Below, piece by piece: positions 1 to 9,520 of a DNA stretch of 64,000 bases. The notes beneath the pieces were generated by a model. The model was not told the origin of the DNA. It searched no databases and saw only the letters and a list, made by a program, of their open reading frames with translations. The DNA is from Theocolax elegans. Taxonomy: Eukaryota; Arthropoda; Insecta; Hymenoptera; Cerocephalidae. Each line of letters opens with the position of its first letter. Positions within the stretch are counted from its first letter, which is position 1. The stretch spans positions 55,807,027 to 55,871,026 of the forward strand of contig CM047429.1 of the NCBI GenBank assembly GCA_026168455.1. The letters are read 5' to 3'. The position numbers and the translations under genes were made by a program.

Positions 1-115
1 ATGTTATAAATTTTTAAAAAATAATGTAATATTTCAAGATTTTATTTTTATTTAAACTTAAATAGATTTTAAAATATTATTATACTAGAGTACGTTATAT
101 TGTATATTATTATAC

Positions 116-1072
116 CTGCACTGGTCCAAATCCCAAACAAACAGCCTTTCCATCTGGACTATTGTCGCATTAGCAATTTTTGAAAACTCCTATGAATCAA
201 ACTCCATACATTCGTCAATGCGCCAAATGGTTCATACTTTGACTATTTGACGAGTCTTCCCTATATTTTCTATTCATATTCTGAAATACCTGACTCTGCA
301 CATCACAAAGCAAATTAAATGAGGCATTGAATTCCTTTAATTTCGGAACACATCACAAATTTTCAGGTAGACACTTAAGTTTGTTATTCGACACATCTTC
401 AATTTCCAAGGATGGCATGTTCATGATGAAATCAGGAAGCTATTCCAAACTATTATCTTAAAGATAATTTTCTTCAAGGATCGAGCAATGTTTATCTTTG
501 AGATTTTTTGGTTCTGCTATCAATGCTTTGATCTTGCTTTGTGACATATTAACGCACCTAGAAGCATTTAAAAGTCAAATTTAAAGTAGGAAAATTAGTC
601 AACATAATTACATTAAATTTCATTTAAAATACAATTAATTTTACCTAAGGCTTTGGAGGTAGAAAACAGTGGACGGCACAGGAGTTACGGAGATATATCG
701 ATTGTCATGATCGCGTAATGCACCATCTCGTTATATTTTGGAGTCAATTTCTTATTAACGTGCAGCACAACGTCGACGAGCTACTGCAATATGATTTGTG
801 ATAATCGACACTGCTGATCGTGCCAGTTGATCATCGTTCGAGTGCTCGGAAAAAACGCCGAATACGTGATTTTACCGAAATTCGACAACGTCGAAAAGTG
901 CGATGAAGTTGACGAACTCTCCGTCCTAAATTTTTTGTTGATCTTGTACTCGGCATCCGGATGATCGTAACCTCACCGTAAGGATCTCGTCGCCTTTGCG
1001 AGCGGCAATTTTCAAGGCTGAACAGTCGTCGATGGCACCGTGCTTTAACAGCAACTCGGCGATCTTTACTTA
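116..1072 (-). pseudogene. Lrrk-like ankyrin/LRR kinase fragment (pseudogene)
   Basis: Two exon-like blocks read on the minus strand. The first (1072 to 645) starts with an ankyrin-type stretch (KIAELLLKHGAIDD, then ALKIAARKGDE). It continues with MINWHDQQCRLSQI and HVNKKLTPKYNEMV and ends in an LRR start (VPSTVFYLQSLR) at a GTAAAA donor. The second (557 to 116) follows a TTCTAG acceptor in matching phase and encodes LRRs, for example LEIEDVSNNKLKCLPENL and KLKEFNASFNLL, and ends at CAG/GTATAA. Ankyrin repeats followed by LRRs are the N-terminal order of arthropod Lrrk, the leucine-rich repeat kinase/ROCO protein. The copy is dead: in-frame TAG, TAA, TAG and TGA codons and at least one frameshift near 680. 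The retained intron argues for a segmental copy rather than a retrocopy. Assignment to Lrrk is from remembered family features; another ankyrin-LRR protein is possible. Confidence 0.6.
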
Positions 1073-1287
1073 ATGTTTTCTGTCATTCTGTCACTTCTAT
1101 TGGCGACTGTTCCTCGCGAAAAAAAGATATTTGAACTTCGTATCACAGTAACACAAAACACTTACGCAGGTATTAGTTTGCGCTTGCGCAAAAGGATTCG
1201 TGTAGAGCAGATACAAATACAACCCCGCGAACGAACAGGCCGGCAGGCGTTCTTAGGACCGGACCACATAACCGCGAACGTGCACGA

Positions 1288-1440
1288 ACGTAGGCGAATG
1301 CGCGCGACTGCAAAGTAGGAACTGTCGACGTTGCCAACTTAAAATAACAGTTTGTATAGTAATAGCTATATAAGAATTGTGATTTTAACTTGGCAACGTC
1401 GACAATTCCTTCTTTGCAGTCACGCGCGTACATTCGAGGT
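1288..1440. repeat. Imperfect hairpin, arms about 57 bp
   Basis: Arms at about 1290-1345 and 1380-1437 are reverse complements, sharing GTCGACGTTGCCAACTTAAA and the GCGCGACTGCAAAG block with a few mismatches. The loop is about 35 bp and AT-rich. It could be a tiny MITE or a duplicated-inverted fragment. No target duplication was recognised. Confidence 0.7.
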
Positions 1441-1780
1441 TCGTTCGCTGGTTTTGATTGTTGAAAGTCAGTATACCTATAGGTATTATCCATATTATCT
1501 ACAAGTTTTATTTATCTATAGATTTTTCTGTAGGTAGTAATAACGGATTTTTTTCAAACACGTTTTAACTCGCTTTATGCGCTGACGTGTCCTTTCTTTA
1601 TCGAGCCGAGTGCATCAGCGGATATAAATCTCTTCATCTGCCTCATTTTGTTGTAAAATTTTCATTGCATTGCAAGGTAACAATTGTTTATCATTAACGA
1701 TATTACTAATTATTTTTTATTGGTGTGTTTAATATAAACGCAGGTGTGTTATATTCATAATGTATGTTATTTTAGATAGA

Positions 1781-3631
1781 ATGGCGGGAAGACCATCCAA
1801 ACAACAAAAAAATAGATTGCAAAATTTGAAAACAAAATCAAAGAGATTACAAGAGAAAATGGAAAAGAATAAGAATAAAAAAGCAGTGAACAACGAAGAA
1901 AAAATTGAAGAAATACTTGAATCCAGCGATAAAGAAAGCGTCGTAGAAGAGGTTGTTAAAAAAAGCAGAAAGAGAAACAGAGAAGTCGATTGTAATAAAA
2001 ATGCTGTAAGTTATTATAAAATAATCAAATTTATTTTTATTTTATACTGAAAAGTCTTGAAATATTGTGTAACTTTATGTTTTTAATCTTTTTTCACATT
2101 TTGTGCGTGAACCCCAGTTAATAACATTGAAGATAAACGTGTTTCCCTCACGATGTGTGAAGAAATAATATTCGACACACGTGCACGGAACAGGTGATTA
2201 CTTTGTTGCTGACATTCGATTCGTATATGATTTCACCTCTTTTGCGCACTTGTAGTGTAATGTAATGTTTCGAGTATCATAAATCCTAATTTTTTTTATT
2301 ATCATTCTTTTATTATTATTAACAGTATTTTTTGCATCATAATACTTTGCACTAATAATTTGGAATACTTTGGCAATTTTTAAATCATAATCTTCATTTC
2401 AGAAACGTAGCAAAGGCAAAGAAGATTCGGACCAGGATTTGGACGTTCTTGATTGTACAGCTGACATGGAGGACGTAGATAAGGAGTACATAAATTCACT
2501 GGAAGCTCGTGTCGACCAATTAGAAAAGGTAATTTTCATGTTCAGACTAATTTTCTCTAAATTAGTATGAGTGAAAAATCACTAATAGAGTGAAAACTCA
2601 CTTGATTCGAGGCAAAACTAGGTGATTTGAAGCAAAGAGTAACTCAGTTAGAAATTGAGAGAGATTGATTTAAATTAATTTAGTTAAGTTTCAGTCAAAC
2701 GAGTTGAAAATCTTTTAACGGCAAATAGAAGATTTTGAAAATTTGTGTAATAAATCATAGAATTTCAGTGATAAGTTGATCAATAGAAGTAACAATTTCA
2801 ATTTACAGATTTGGCTAATATTAACGTATACAATTGTTATAATGAGTATCTATTAATAATTTAAGTATAAAAAATTTAATAAAAACAAAGTTCATTCATA
2901 AAACAGTTTATATAAATTTGAGAAGAAGCTGGCAAAATATTCAAACTTAAAAATTTAGTAAGTACTAAGAATTTGAGGCTTGGCAAGTCGACTCGCACAA
3001 ATCGCGTCTTTAAATATAAAAGCTCATCGGTTTCCCTTCTGCTAATGTACATATTAATGATCCTGTGTTTAAAATCGTATCACCTACGATATTTTTCTTT
3101 GGTGCCAGCGAAAGTCTAATTCTAATACTGTTTGGCGCGATGATAGTTGAAAATTCTTATTATATTACAAAAAATCATCCAGACATCTGTCAAACAGGTA
3201 AACTTAGTCTGATAATGCCTCGATTTCAGTGATTTTTCACAGTAATGAGTTTAAAAAGTTTGTATTACTGTTTTTTTATAAAATCGTTTTATTTTCAGAG
3301 GTGCAAATTCCTAAGTAGGAATAATGGAAACTTGAATTCCAAGTTGACCGGTGCTCAACAAATAATTGCTAATCTCAAGGAAGAATTAAAGGTACAATTA
3401 TATTCATAATTTAATCTTGGTAAACACTATAGAAATTTTATACGAAATAATATAAAAATATGTTTGTTTCAGGATGCAAGAGGTTACTATCCTCAGCCTC
3501 GTATGGTAAGAAAACCATACTTTCAACGCCGAAACCATCTGCAGCAACCGAGGGACTTTCGGCAAAAAGTTTTTTACAACTCCAATTACAGAAAGGATTA
3601 CAGAAATCCATACAATTATTATAATCACTAA
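1781..3631 (+). CDS. Four-exon gene for a small Lys/Glu-rich coiled-coil protein
   Basis: Exons 1781-2005, 2403-2528, 3299-3391 and 3473-3631 join in phase 0 at every junction. The donors are GTAAGT, GTAATT and GTACAA and all acceptors are CAG. The result is an unbroken frame of about 200 residues ending at TAA 3629-3631. I chose the ATG at 1781 (MAGRPSKQQKNRLQ) over the one 21 bases upstream because it opens a basic, nuclear-looking N-terminus; the upstream ATG is also possible. Residues 1-75 are Lys/Glu-rich. An acidic stretch (DSDQDLDVLDCTADMEDVDKE) leads into a predicted coiled coil (EYINSLEARVDQLEK to NLKEELK). The C-terminal 50 residues are rich in Tyr, Arg, Asn and Pro (RDYRNPYNYYNH). 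AATAAA follows at 3766. I do not recognise the family. A Mutator/YqaJ/Ulp1 element remnant lies downstream on the same strand, so this could be an accessory transposon protein or a host gene. Absence of stops across four exons supports function. Confidence 0.7.
2568..2605. repeat. GAGTGA...TCAC palindromic motif cluster (copy 1)
   Basis: Within intron 2 of the coiled-coil gene, GAGTGAAAAATCAC is followed by GAGTGAAAACTCAC. Each is a near-palindrome of the same core. The same motif recurs at 11.8-12.0 kb and 50.7-50.9 kb. Confidence 0.5.
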
Positions 3632-5887
3632 TTTTTTAAATATTTTTTAAGTTACAATTTTAATACACTGGATTTATCTTTTTATGTAACTTTTACGTAC
3701 TTATATTTTAATTATAAAGGTTACCTTATTTTCATTATATTCTTATTATGCAGCATTTTAAAATCAATAAATAAAAATAACTTTAAAATTTGTATTATGA
3801 ATTATTTTATTAATAATTATTAGCATATTTATGTATGCATTTTATACAATTAAATATTTACATTAATTTGCATTTATTTTGTATACTTACCTAAATTGAC
3901 ATTTTTTAATTTAACAAATTAATTGTAGACTTTTAATGATTAGTACAATGATCGCAATTAGTTCCAAAAGTACTTACTAAATTGCTACTTGGATGATTAA
4001 AGGGGTCACTTTTACTTGTAAAATTGTTGGAAATTAAAAATTTAATTCACGGCCTTAAAGATGTATTGATATATGTAAATGTAGATGTTTTGTACACTGT
4101 CCGTTTCATATTATCATTTTCACTTTTTTTTAAGTATAAAGAATAAACATTTAGTGATTATTAACAGTCTGCAATAAATTTTGTATTCACACTATGCTTT
4201 TTTCTTAAACAAACAAATTTTCAAATAAACAATTTTAAACTCTTAAATAAACACTCGTGAATTTGCAAATGCTATCTTAATTAGATACTCTTACTACAAT
4301 CTAACTTTGCTTCATAGTAAAATTTTATTTTAATCAAAGCTTTGTATTATTTCTGTACCGGTTAACTTGTTAACAATTGATTTAAAGATAAGCTTCCATC
4401 AACCCAAATCGAATCCAATGAAAACTCAAAAATAAACTTTGCAGCAACTAAGAACGGACACTGATTTTTTGTCCTTCGCTAAACCAAGGATTCTGATGAT
4501 TTTGTTTTGTCAATTTTGTAACCAAAATTGCAAATCGTTCACAATGTTCATTTACATATATTAATATAATATTTATTGCAATGAATTAAATTTTTAAATG
4601 TAATTTTTCATTTTCATTCATTTAACTTAATTTTCTTAATTGAATATTAAAGTTGTACACTTTTATAAAATCATTTTAACTTTTTTGTAGTAGAGTTACT
4701 AACATTTAATGATGATTTACAATTTGCAAAAACCCATCTTGATAAAATACTCTTGCTACAATCTTACTTTGCTTTATTGGAAAGCCTTCAATATTAAATC
4801 CTTGCATTTTACAAAAACTAATTTTGTTTCTAACGGCATAAGGAAGTGGATCTTAGCATGTCTATCACTACAGCATCAAACAGTATTTTAATGATGGATT
4901 GATATTGACATGTTCAAAAATTGACGCTTGACAAAATTTATGAAGTATAAAATGTACGTACATAGAAAGTGTACATGCATGTAAAACGAAACATGTCAAC
5001 TAAACACAGCGGACAATACTGAATGTGTAAACTAATGAAATTTTAACCTATTATTCATAATTATGTTACACCTGTTCAACTGGTAGGTCAAAGTTTCCTT
5101 CAAAACAGCCATTTATCTGAAACTAATTTTATTTTCATTCTTCAATGTTATTGTTAGCGAGGACAAGTTTGATCTTCTGTCATTAACAATTACATATATA
5201 ATGCATTAAAAATAAAACATAACAACACAAGTAATAACTGCATACGATTTGCATGATCGGTCAATAGATTTTCTTGGCGTCAAAAGGTTTTAATTGAACA
5301 CTTGGAATTTGAGAAAGTATTTCTTTAATTATACTTCAAACAATGCACTTTCATTCACTTGAACACTGACTTCTGACGATGTTTACCTCTATCATTTCCT
5401 TTTTCTTAAATTTAATAAAATGAACATTCCAAATTATTTTGATCAAACTCTTCAATGTACTGCTTTGCATAAAATGACTAAATTTAATTTAAAAGCAATA
5501 AAACTCATGCCTCTTCCAATATTATATGACATTTTTAATAAAACAAAATTAAATATAAATATCAAATTGATAAACAGCAGTAATCAGCTGATGTACTGCA
5601 GCCTATGGAATTGATTTACATTATCATAAAAAAATTTAATAACAAAAGTAAATAAATAAAAGTAGTAATAAAATACACTTCTTTAAGCGTTTTTTTAATA
5701 AGCAAGTTGAGTTGATAATTTTGACTGAAAATGAATAGCAATAACCTAATAATAAAATCATCTAATAATTCTATACCGAGTACTGACCAGATCTAGGGAA
5801 TTTTGCGACACTGCTTTTCACTTTCGTAAGACCTAAGAGTATGCAGTATACATAGACTGGGTAAAAGACAGCGGTGTACCTCCTACG
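3632..5887. other. AT-rich intergenic stretch
   Basis: No credible gene. A diverged direct repeat links about 4130-4330 with about 4680-4790: ATACTCTTACTACAATCT in the first and ATACTCTTGCTACAATCT in the second. GGTAGGTCAAAGTTT at about 5083 recurs at about 5891. Remaining sequence is low-complexity AT-rich. Confidence 0.5.
3766..3771 (+). promoter_or_regulatory. Candidate polyadenylation signal AATAAA
   Basis: AATAAA lies 135 bases after the stop of the four-exon gene and overlaps a second near-match. It fits the expected 3' UTR position, but the region is AT-rich and chance matches are common. Confidence 0.4.
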
Positions 5888-6219
5888 ATTGGTAGGTCAA
5901 AGTTTTTGATTAAATAACAAATTATTTCACCGCCAACTAAACTTTTTATTATTCTTTGATGCGATAGCTAGGGGGGACAACTATTACTTTTTAACATAAA
6001 TTGACAAAAATAATGTATAATACATTAAAAATGTTGCATACGGGATAGAACATGAGCGCCATCTACAACATACGCGATGAAAAAGTTTTGTTATAAATTT
6101 TTTATTAATATTCAGCGATTTTATTAGTTGTCCCCCCTTCATTATTAAATAATAACTTATCTCCCAAAGTTTCATGTAAAACGGTTATTTCGTTTGCGAA
6201 AAATCTTTGACCTACGATA
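5888..6219. repeat. Possible MITE with imperfect terminal inverted repeats
   Basis: GTAGGTCAAAG near 5891 faces its reverse complement CTTTGACCTAC near 6207. Inside these, GGGGGACAACTA (5970) faces TAGTTGTCCCCCC (6127). Between the ends the pairing is patchy. The right end abuts the transposase remnant, so these could instead be termini of that larger element. Confidence 0.35.
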
Positions 6220-7330
6220 TCTTATATATGTCGATAAAACAGGAGTCTTTGGCGTCGCCTTAAGAAAGTGTTCTTTAGATAGTATGATTGTGGCGGGAGA
6301 AGAAGAAATGAAATTGGCCATTGCTAACAATCAATTACATGAATCAAAACCATGGATAACAGTTGTCATCGATGGCTGCTGGATGACATGATCTTTCGGA
6401 AATAATTATGATTGTTTGTCAGTGCAGCAGTTATAATTGGCCAACGCACGGGAAAAGTATTGTATGCTGGCGTAAGAAATAAATAATGTTCAAAATGCGA
6501 ATATCTAAAGAGAAATAACATGGAAAATGACATTATTTTAGAAGGTTTCAGATCTAGCGTAGAGATGCACGGACTTATATATGAAGTATTCGTTTCAGAT
6601 GGTGATAGCAGCGTTTATAAAAATATTACTGACAATGATGTTTATAGTGAATATTTGTTAGTTCCAACTAGAAGTAGGTGTTATAACCTTCTTTTGCGAA
6701 ATTTATGTACAAAATTAAATGTTGCGCCAAAAACTACACAACGCAAGGGTTCTAACAAAATAAAGGATTTTGTCACAATACGTAATTCCGTAAAAAATAA
6801 GATTTTACCCATTCGAAAATTAATCGATTTTTGTGTTGATTATAAAAGAACGGAAAACTTAGACTTTGAATATCAAAAGCTGGAATTGCATCAAGATATT
6901 CTTGTCATTTCAATGCACATTTTTGGTGATTATTCAAAATGCAATGGTCGAGCATATTACGATGAAGAATGTAAAAATCGTGAAAAGGAAAGTATACTTC
7001 TTTCACTAAAGAAAACTGGTTTATATGAAAAAATTGAAGAAGCGGTAGAAACCGTAAGCAAATTTACAGACAGCGTTTTGTATAAAGTTACAAATAACAT
7101 GGCTGAATCATTTAATTCACTTATTTGCGTTGATATAAGAGTTAAAGGAATTAATTACGGATTAACTTATCAATATAATACAAGAGTATTTGCCGCTGTA
7201 ATTAAACATAACAGTCAACAACTAGTAACTATAGTGAATAATTACAAATATGGATTTGTAACAGAAACTATTAAGGGTCTGGACCAAGAACATCAAATAA
7301 AAGTGTCAAGAAACCGTGAATTATGAAGAT
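6197..7330 (+). pseudogene. Mutator-like transposase domain, broken
   Basis: The reading frame resembles the Mutator-like transposase domain found beside YqaJ domains in many arthropod elements. Visible blocks in order are KCSLDSMIVAGEEEMKLAIA, ITVVIDGCW, AAVIIGQRTGKVLYAGVRNK (after a frameshift near 6425), then MENDIILEGFRSS and VFVSDGDSSVY. Further on come SRCYNLLLRNLCTKLN and a C-terminal VTNNMAESFNSLI block. Acidic residues in VVIDGCW and SDGDSS are candidate catalytic positions of the RNase-H-like fold. It is inactive: TGA after GCWMT (6389), a frameshift, TAA after VRNK (about 6487), and a further TGA near 7324. The longest open piece is 6520-7326. It runs directly into the YqaJ-like segment on the same strand, implying one ancestral protein or transcript. 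Confidence 0.75.
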
Positions 7331-8271
7331 TCCAAGGAAAGAAAAGAAAGTTCTCTTCAAAAAAGAGTAAAGATAAATATTATGGTGACAAATCACAACA
7401 AAAGGATTTGCCAGAAGAAGATATAAAAGATCTAGAGAAAATACACTTTGACAAATTAAAAGAAAATCAAAATATTAGAATAGCAATTCAAGACAGAACT
7501 CAAGATCAATCCAATTCAATGAAATGGGTATGCTTACGAAAAAAATTACTCACAGCATTGTACTTTGCATCAATAATATGCAGTAAAGAAACTACTGGCT
7601 GTGCACAGAAAGTAAAAAATTTTTTGTATCCTTCAAATTTCAAAACACTAGGTATGCAGTACGGTATAGATCATGAAGGTAAAGCCATTGCTAGCTTAGA
7701 AATCATGTTAAATACTGAAGTATTAAAATGCGGATTATACATTGATTCCATCCACCCTTATCTAGCGTGCACTCCGGATGGAAAAATTGGCAACAATGGT
7801 ATTATAGAAGTTAAAACTTCTCTCGCTGCAGAAAACTTAACGGCAGAAGCCGTAAAAACTGTTAAGCATTTAAAAACACTTTTTAAAGAAAACAATGGTA
7901 CGTACAAAATGAATGAAAAACACAATTATTATTATCAAGTGCAAGGTTAATTGCATATTACACAGAAATCATACTGCCTTTTTTTTATTTTGGACTCCTA
8001 AAAGTATGATACATGTTCGTGTAGAAAGAAATGATTTATTCTGGAAGGAAAAAATGGAGAGCTCCTTGCTCAGATTTTATATAAAATGCATGCTTCCTGA
8101 GATCTTAGACAGTCGTTGGAGCAGAAGTATGCATTTGGGAGAACCAGATTATATTTTACAAGCAAAGGATAAGAAAGTAAAACAATTTGCAGTACAAAAA
8201 AAGAATGTTGCTATGAAAAAAGAATTTAAAAAATTGATAGATAATGGTAAAAACAGAAAAATGGCCAATTA
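7331..8271 (+). pseudogene. YqaJ-type viral recombinase/exonuclease domain, broken
   Basis: The segment has the pattern of the YqaJ family of PD-(D/E)XK nucleases: KLLTALYFASIICSKE, then MQYGIDHEGKAIASLE, then YLACTPDGKIGNNGIIEVKT. The latter carries the D...EVK catalytic triad. YYYQVQG follows and, after a frameshift near 7950-7985, FILDS/IWTPKS and EKMESSLLRFYIKCMLPEIL. These are the expected C-terminal motifs, where QVQGQ... and a terminal metal-site helix follow the catalytic strand. Proteins of this type resect double-stranded DNA ends in phages, and in eukaryotic transposons they accompany transposases. The Asp, Glu and Lys of the triad survive, but the frame is broken at about 7950. 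The order transposase-YqaJ-Ulp1 suggests a composite DNA transposon. Confidence 0.75.
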
Positions 8272-8339
8272 AAAAAACTACTGACTATATTGAATTATTT
8301 GAAGTTAATTCAGAATATGAACGGACCATTAATGACATA

Positions 8340-8873
8340 ATGACATTTAACTTTCATAGAAAATAGAGAAATATCCTTGACAGCAGTAATAAAAAATGTC
8401 TTAACTGATAATGATTTATTAAACGATGATTCCTTGAATGCATTTATTCCAGTGAAAATCTTGCAGTATATAATATATAGAGTGTACTCTTTATTTCTTA
8501 CGTACAACTTGTTGAACCTATTCTTTCGAATAAGGGAATTTCTATTATTGGAGGAAATTGCACAGGACATTAGCGTGTTGCTTATTATGACGACTATGTT
8601 ATTAAAATATACCATACTCTTATTTCTCACACTCAAGGAAGATTGCATGAAGCAGAGCAATTGTATATAAATCTACGCTTTCCAAAAGGCAAAAATGTAG
8701 TGGTTCAAAAATTGAGTGTGCAACAACCCGATGGACTCAGTTGTGGAGTTTACGCAGCTGCCATAGTTTGCGATATTATTTTAGGTATTAATCCATCAAG
8801 TGCAAAATATTCGTTAAACACTACAAAAATCAGAGATTTGCATTTCCAAAAGATAATTAAAACGAATTTATGA
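8340..8873 (+). pseudogene. Ulp1/SENP-like (C48) cysteine peptidase domain, broken
   Basis: Blocks in order: LTDNDLLNDDSLNAFI (typical opening of Ulp1-type domains, LxDxxWLND), then FRIREFLLLEEIAQ in a shifted frame. Next comes a GH-stop-RVAYYDDYVIKI block near 8566-8610, then LSVQQPDGLSCGVYAAA. The His of GH, the Asp of YYD, the Gln of VQQPDG and the Cys of SCG match the catalytic set of the family. The codon directly after the His is TAG, where Trp is normal, so the domain is dead. Ulp1-like peptidases occur in several DNA transposon superfamilies. Together with the transposase and YqaJ pieces just upstream this looks like one decayed element. The frame closes at 8873. Confidence 0.7.
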
Positions 8874-9289
8874 CATTACATTAAAGAAATATTAGAGGAA
8901 AAAAAAGTTTACAAAATAATAAATAATGTAAAATAAAAAGAACCCCATCATATAAATAAGACATTTGATGAATAGTTGTATCTACAAAATGCGATCACAC
9001 CAAGCTTCATTTTTGAGCTCATAGAAGTAAAAGCTTTTGCAGATGTAACTTAAATTACATAAGTAAAAAATGTATGATTAAATAATATATACGTAATATA
9101 TATGCAAATATTTATAATGGGGAGATGAACTTTTATACGGTGGCATCTCACGGAAATGGGCGTTGTGGGAGCCCTTTTCACTTAACAAAATGATAAAATA
9201 ATATTAAAAAAAGTATATACAAAAAATACTTTATACAAGTGAAATTTAGTTTTATGCATAAAAATATCTAAAAAACATCTGTTTGTGCA

Positions 9290-9520
9290 ACTTATATACG
9301 TATAGTATATAATAAAATCTTATATACGTTATTGTGTATGATATAATCTTATATGCGTTATTGCATATGTTATGGCCTTATATGCGTTATTGCATACGAT
9401 ATGAACTTATATACGTTATTGTATATGTTATTGTATATGCTCATATATTATTTTATATAATATGATCTTGTATACGTATTGTATATGAAAAAGATAAAAA
9501 TATATATATTGTATGCTGTT
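9290..9520. repeat. Tandem array of about 33-bp units around TATATACGTTATTGTATATG
   Basis: Five to seven degenerate units of CTTATATACGTTATTGTATA with C/G changes (ATACG, ATGCG). Units are partly palindromic (TATACGTATA), so the array can form cruciform-type structures. Confidence 0.75.

Noticed and set aside
4709..5614. Small open frames of 60-64 codons
   Set aside because: AT-rich random frames without splice context or domains.
9290..9520. CRISPR-like array
   Set aside because: No constant repeats with unique spacers; units are degenerate tandem copies in a eukaryotic, AT-rich context.
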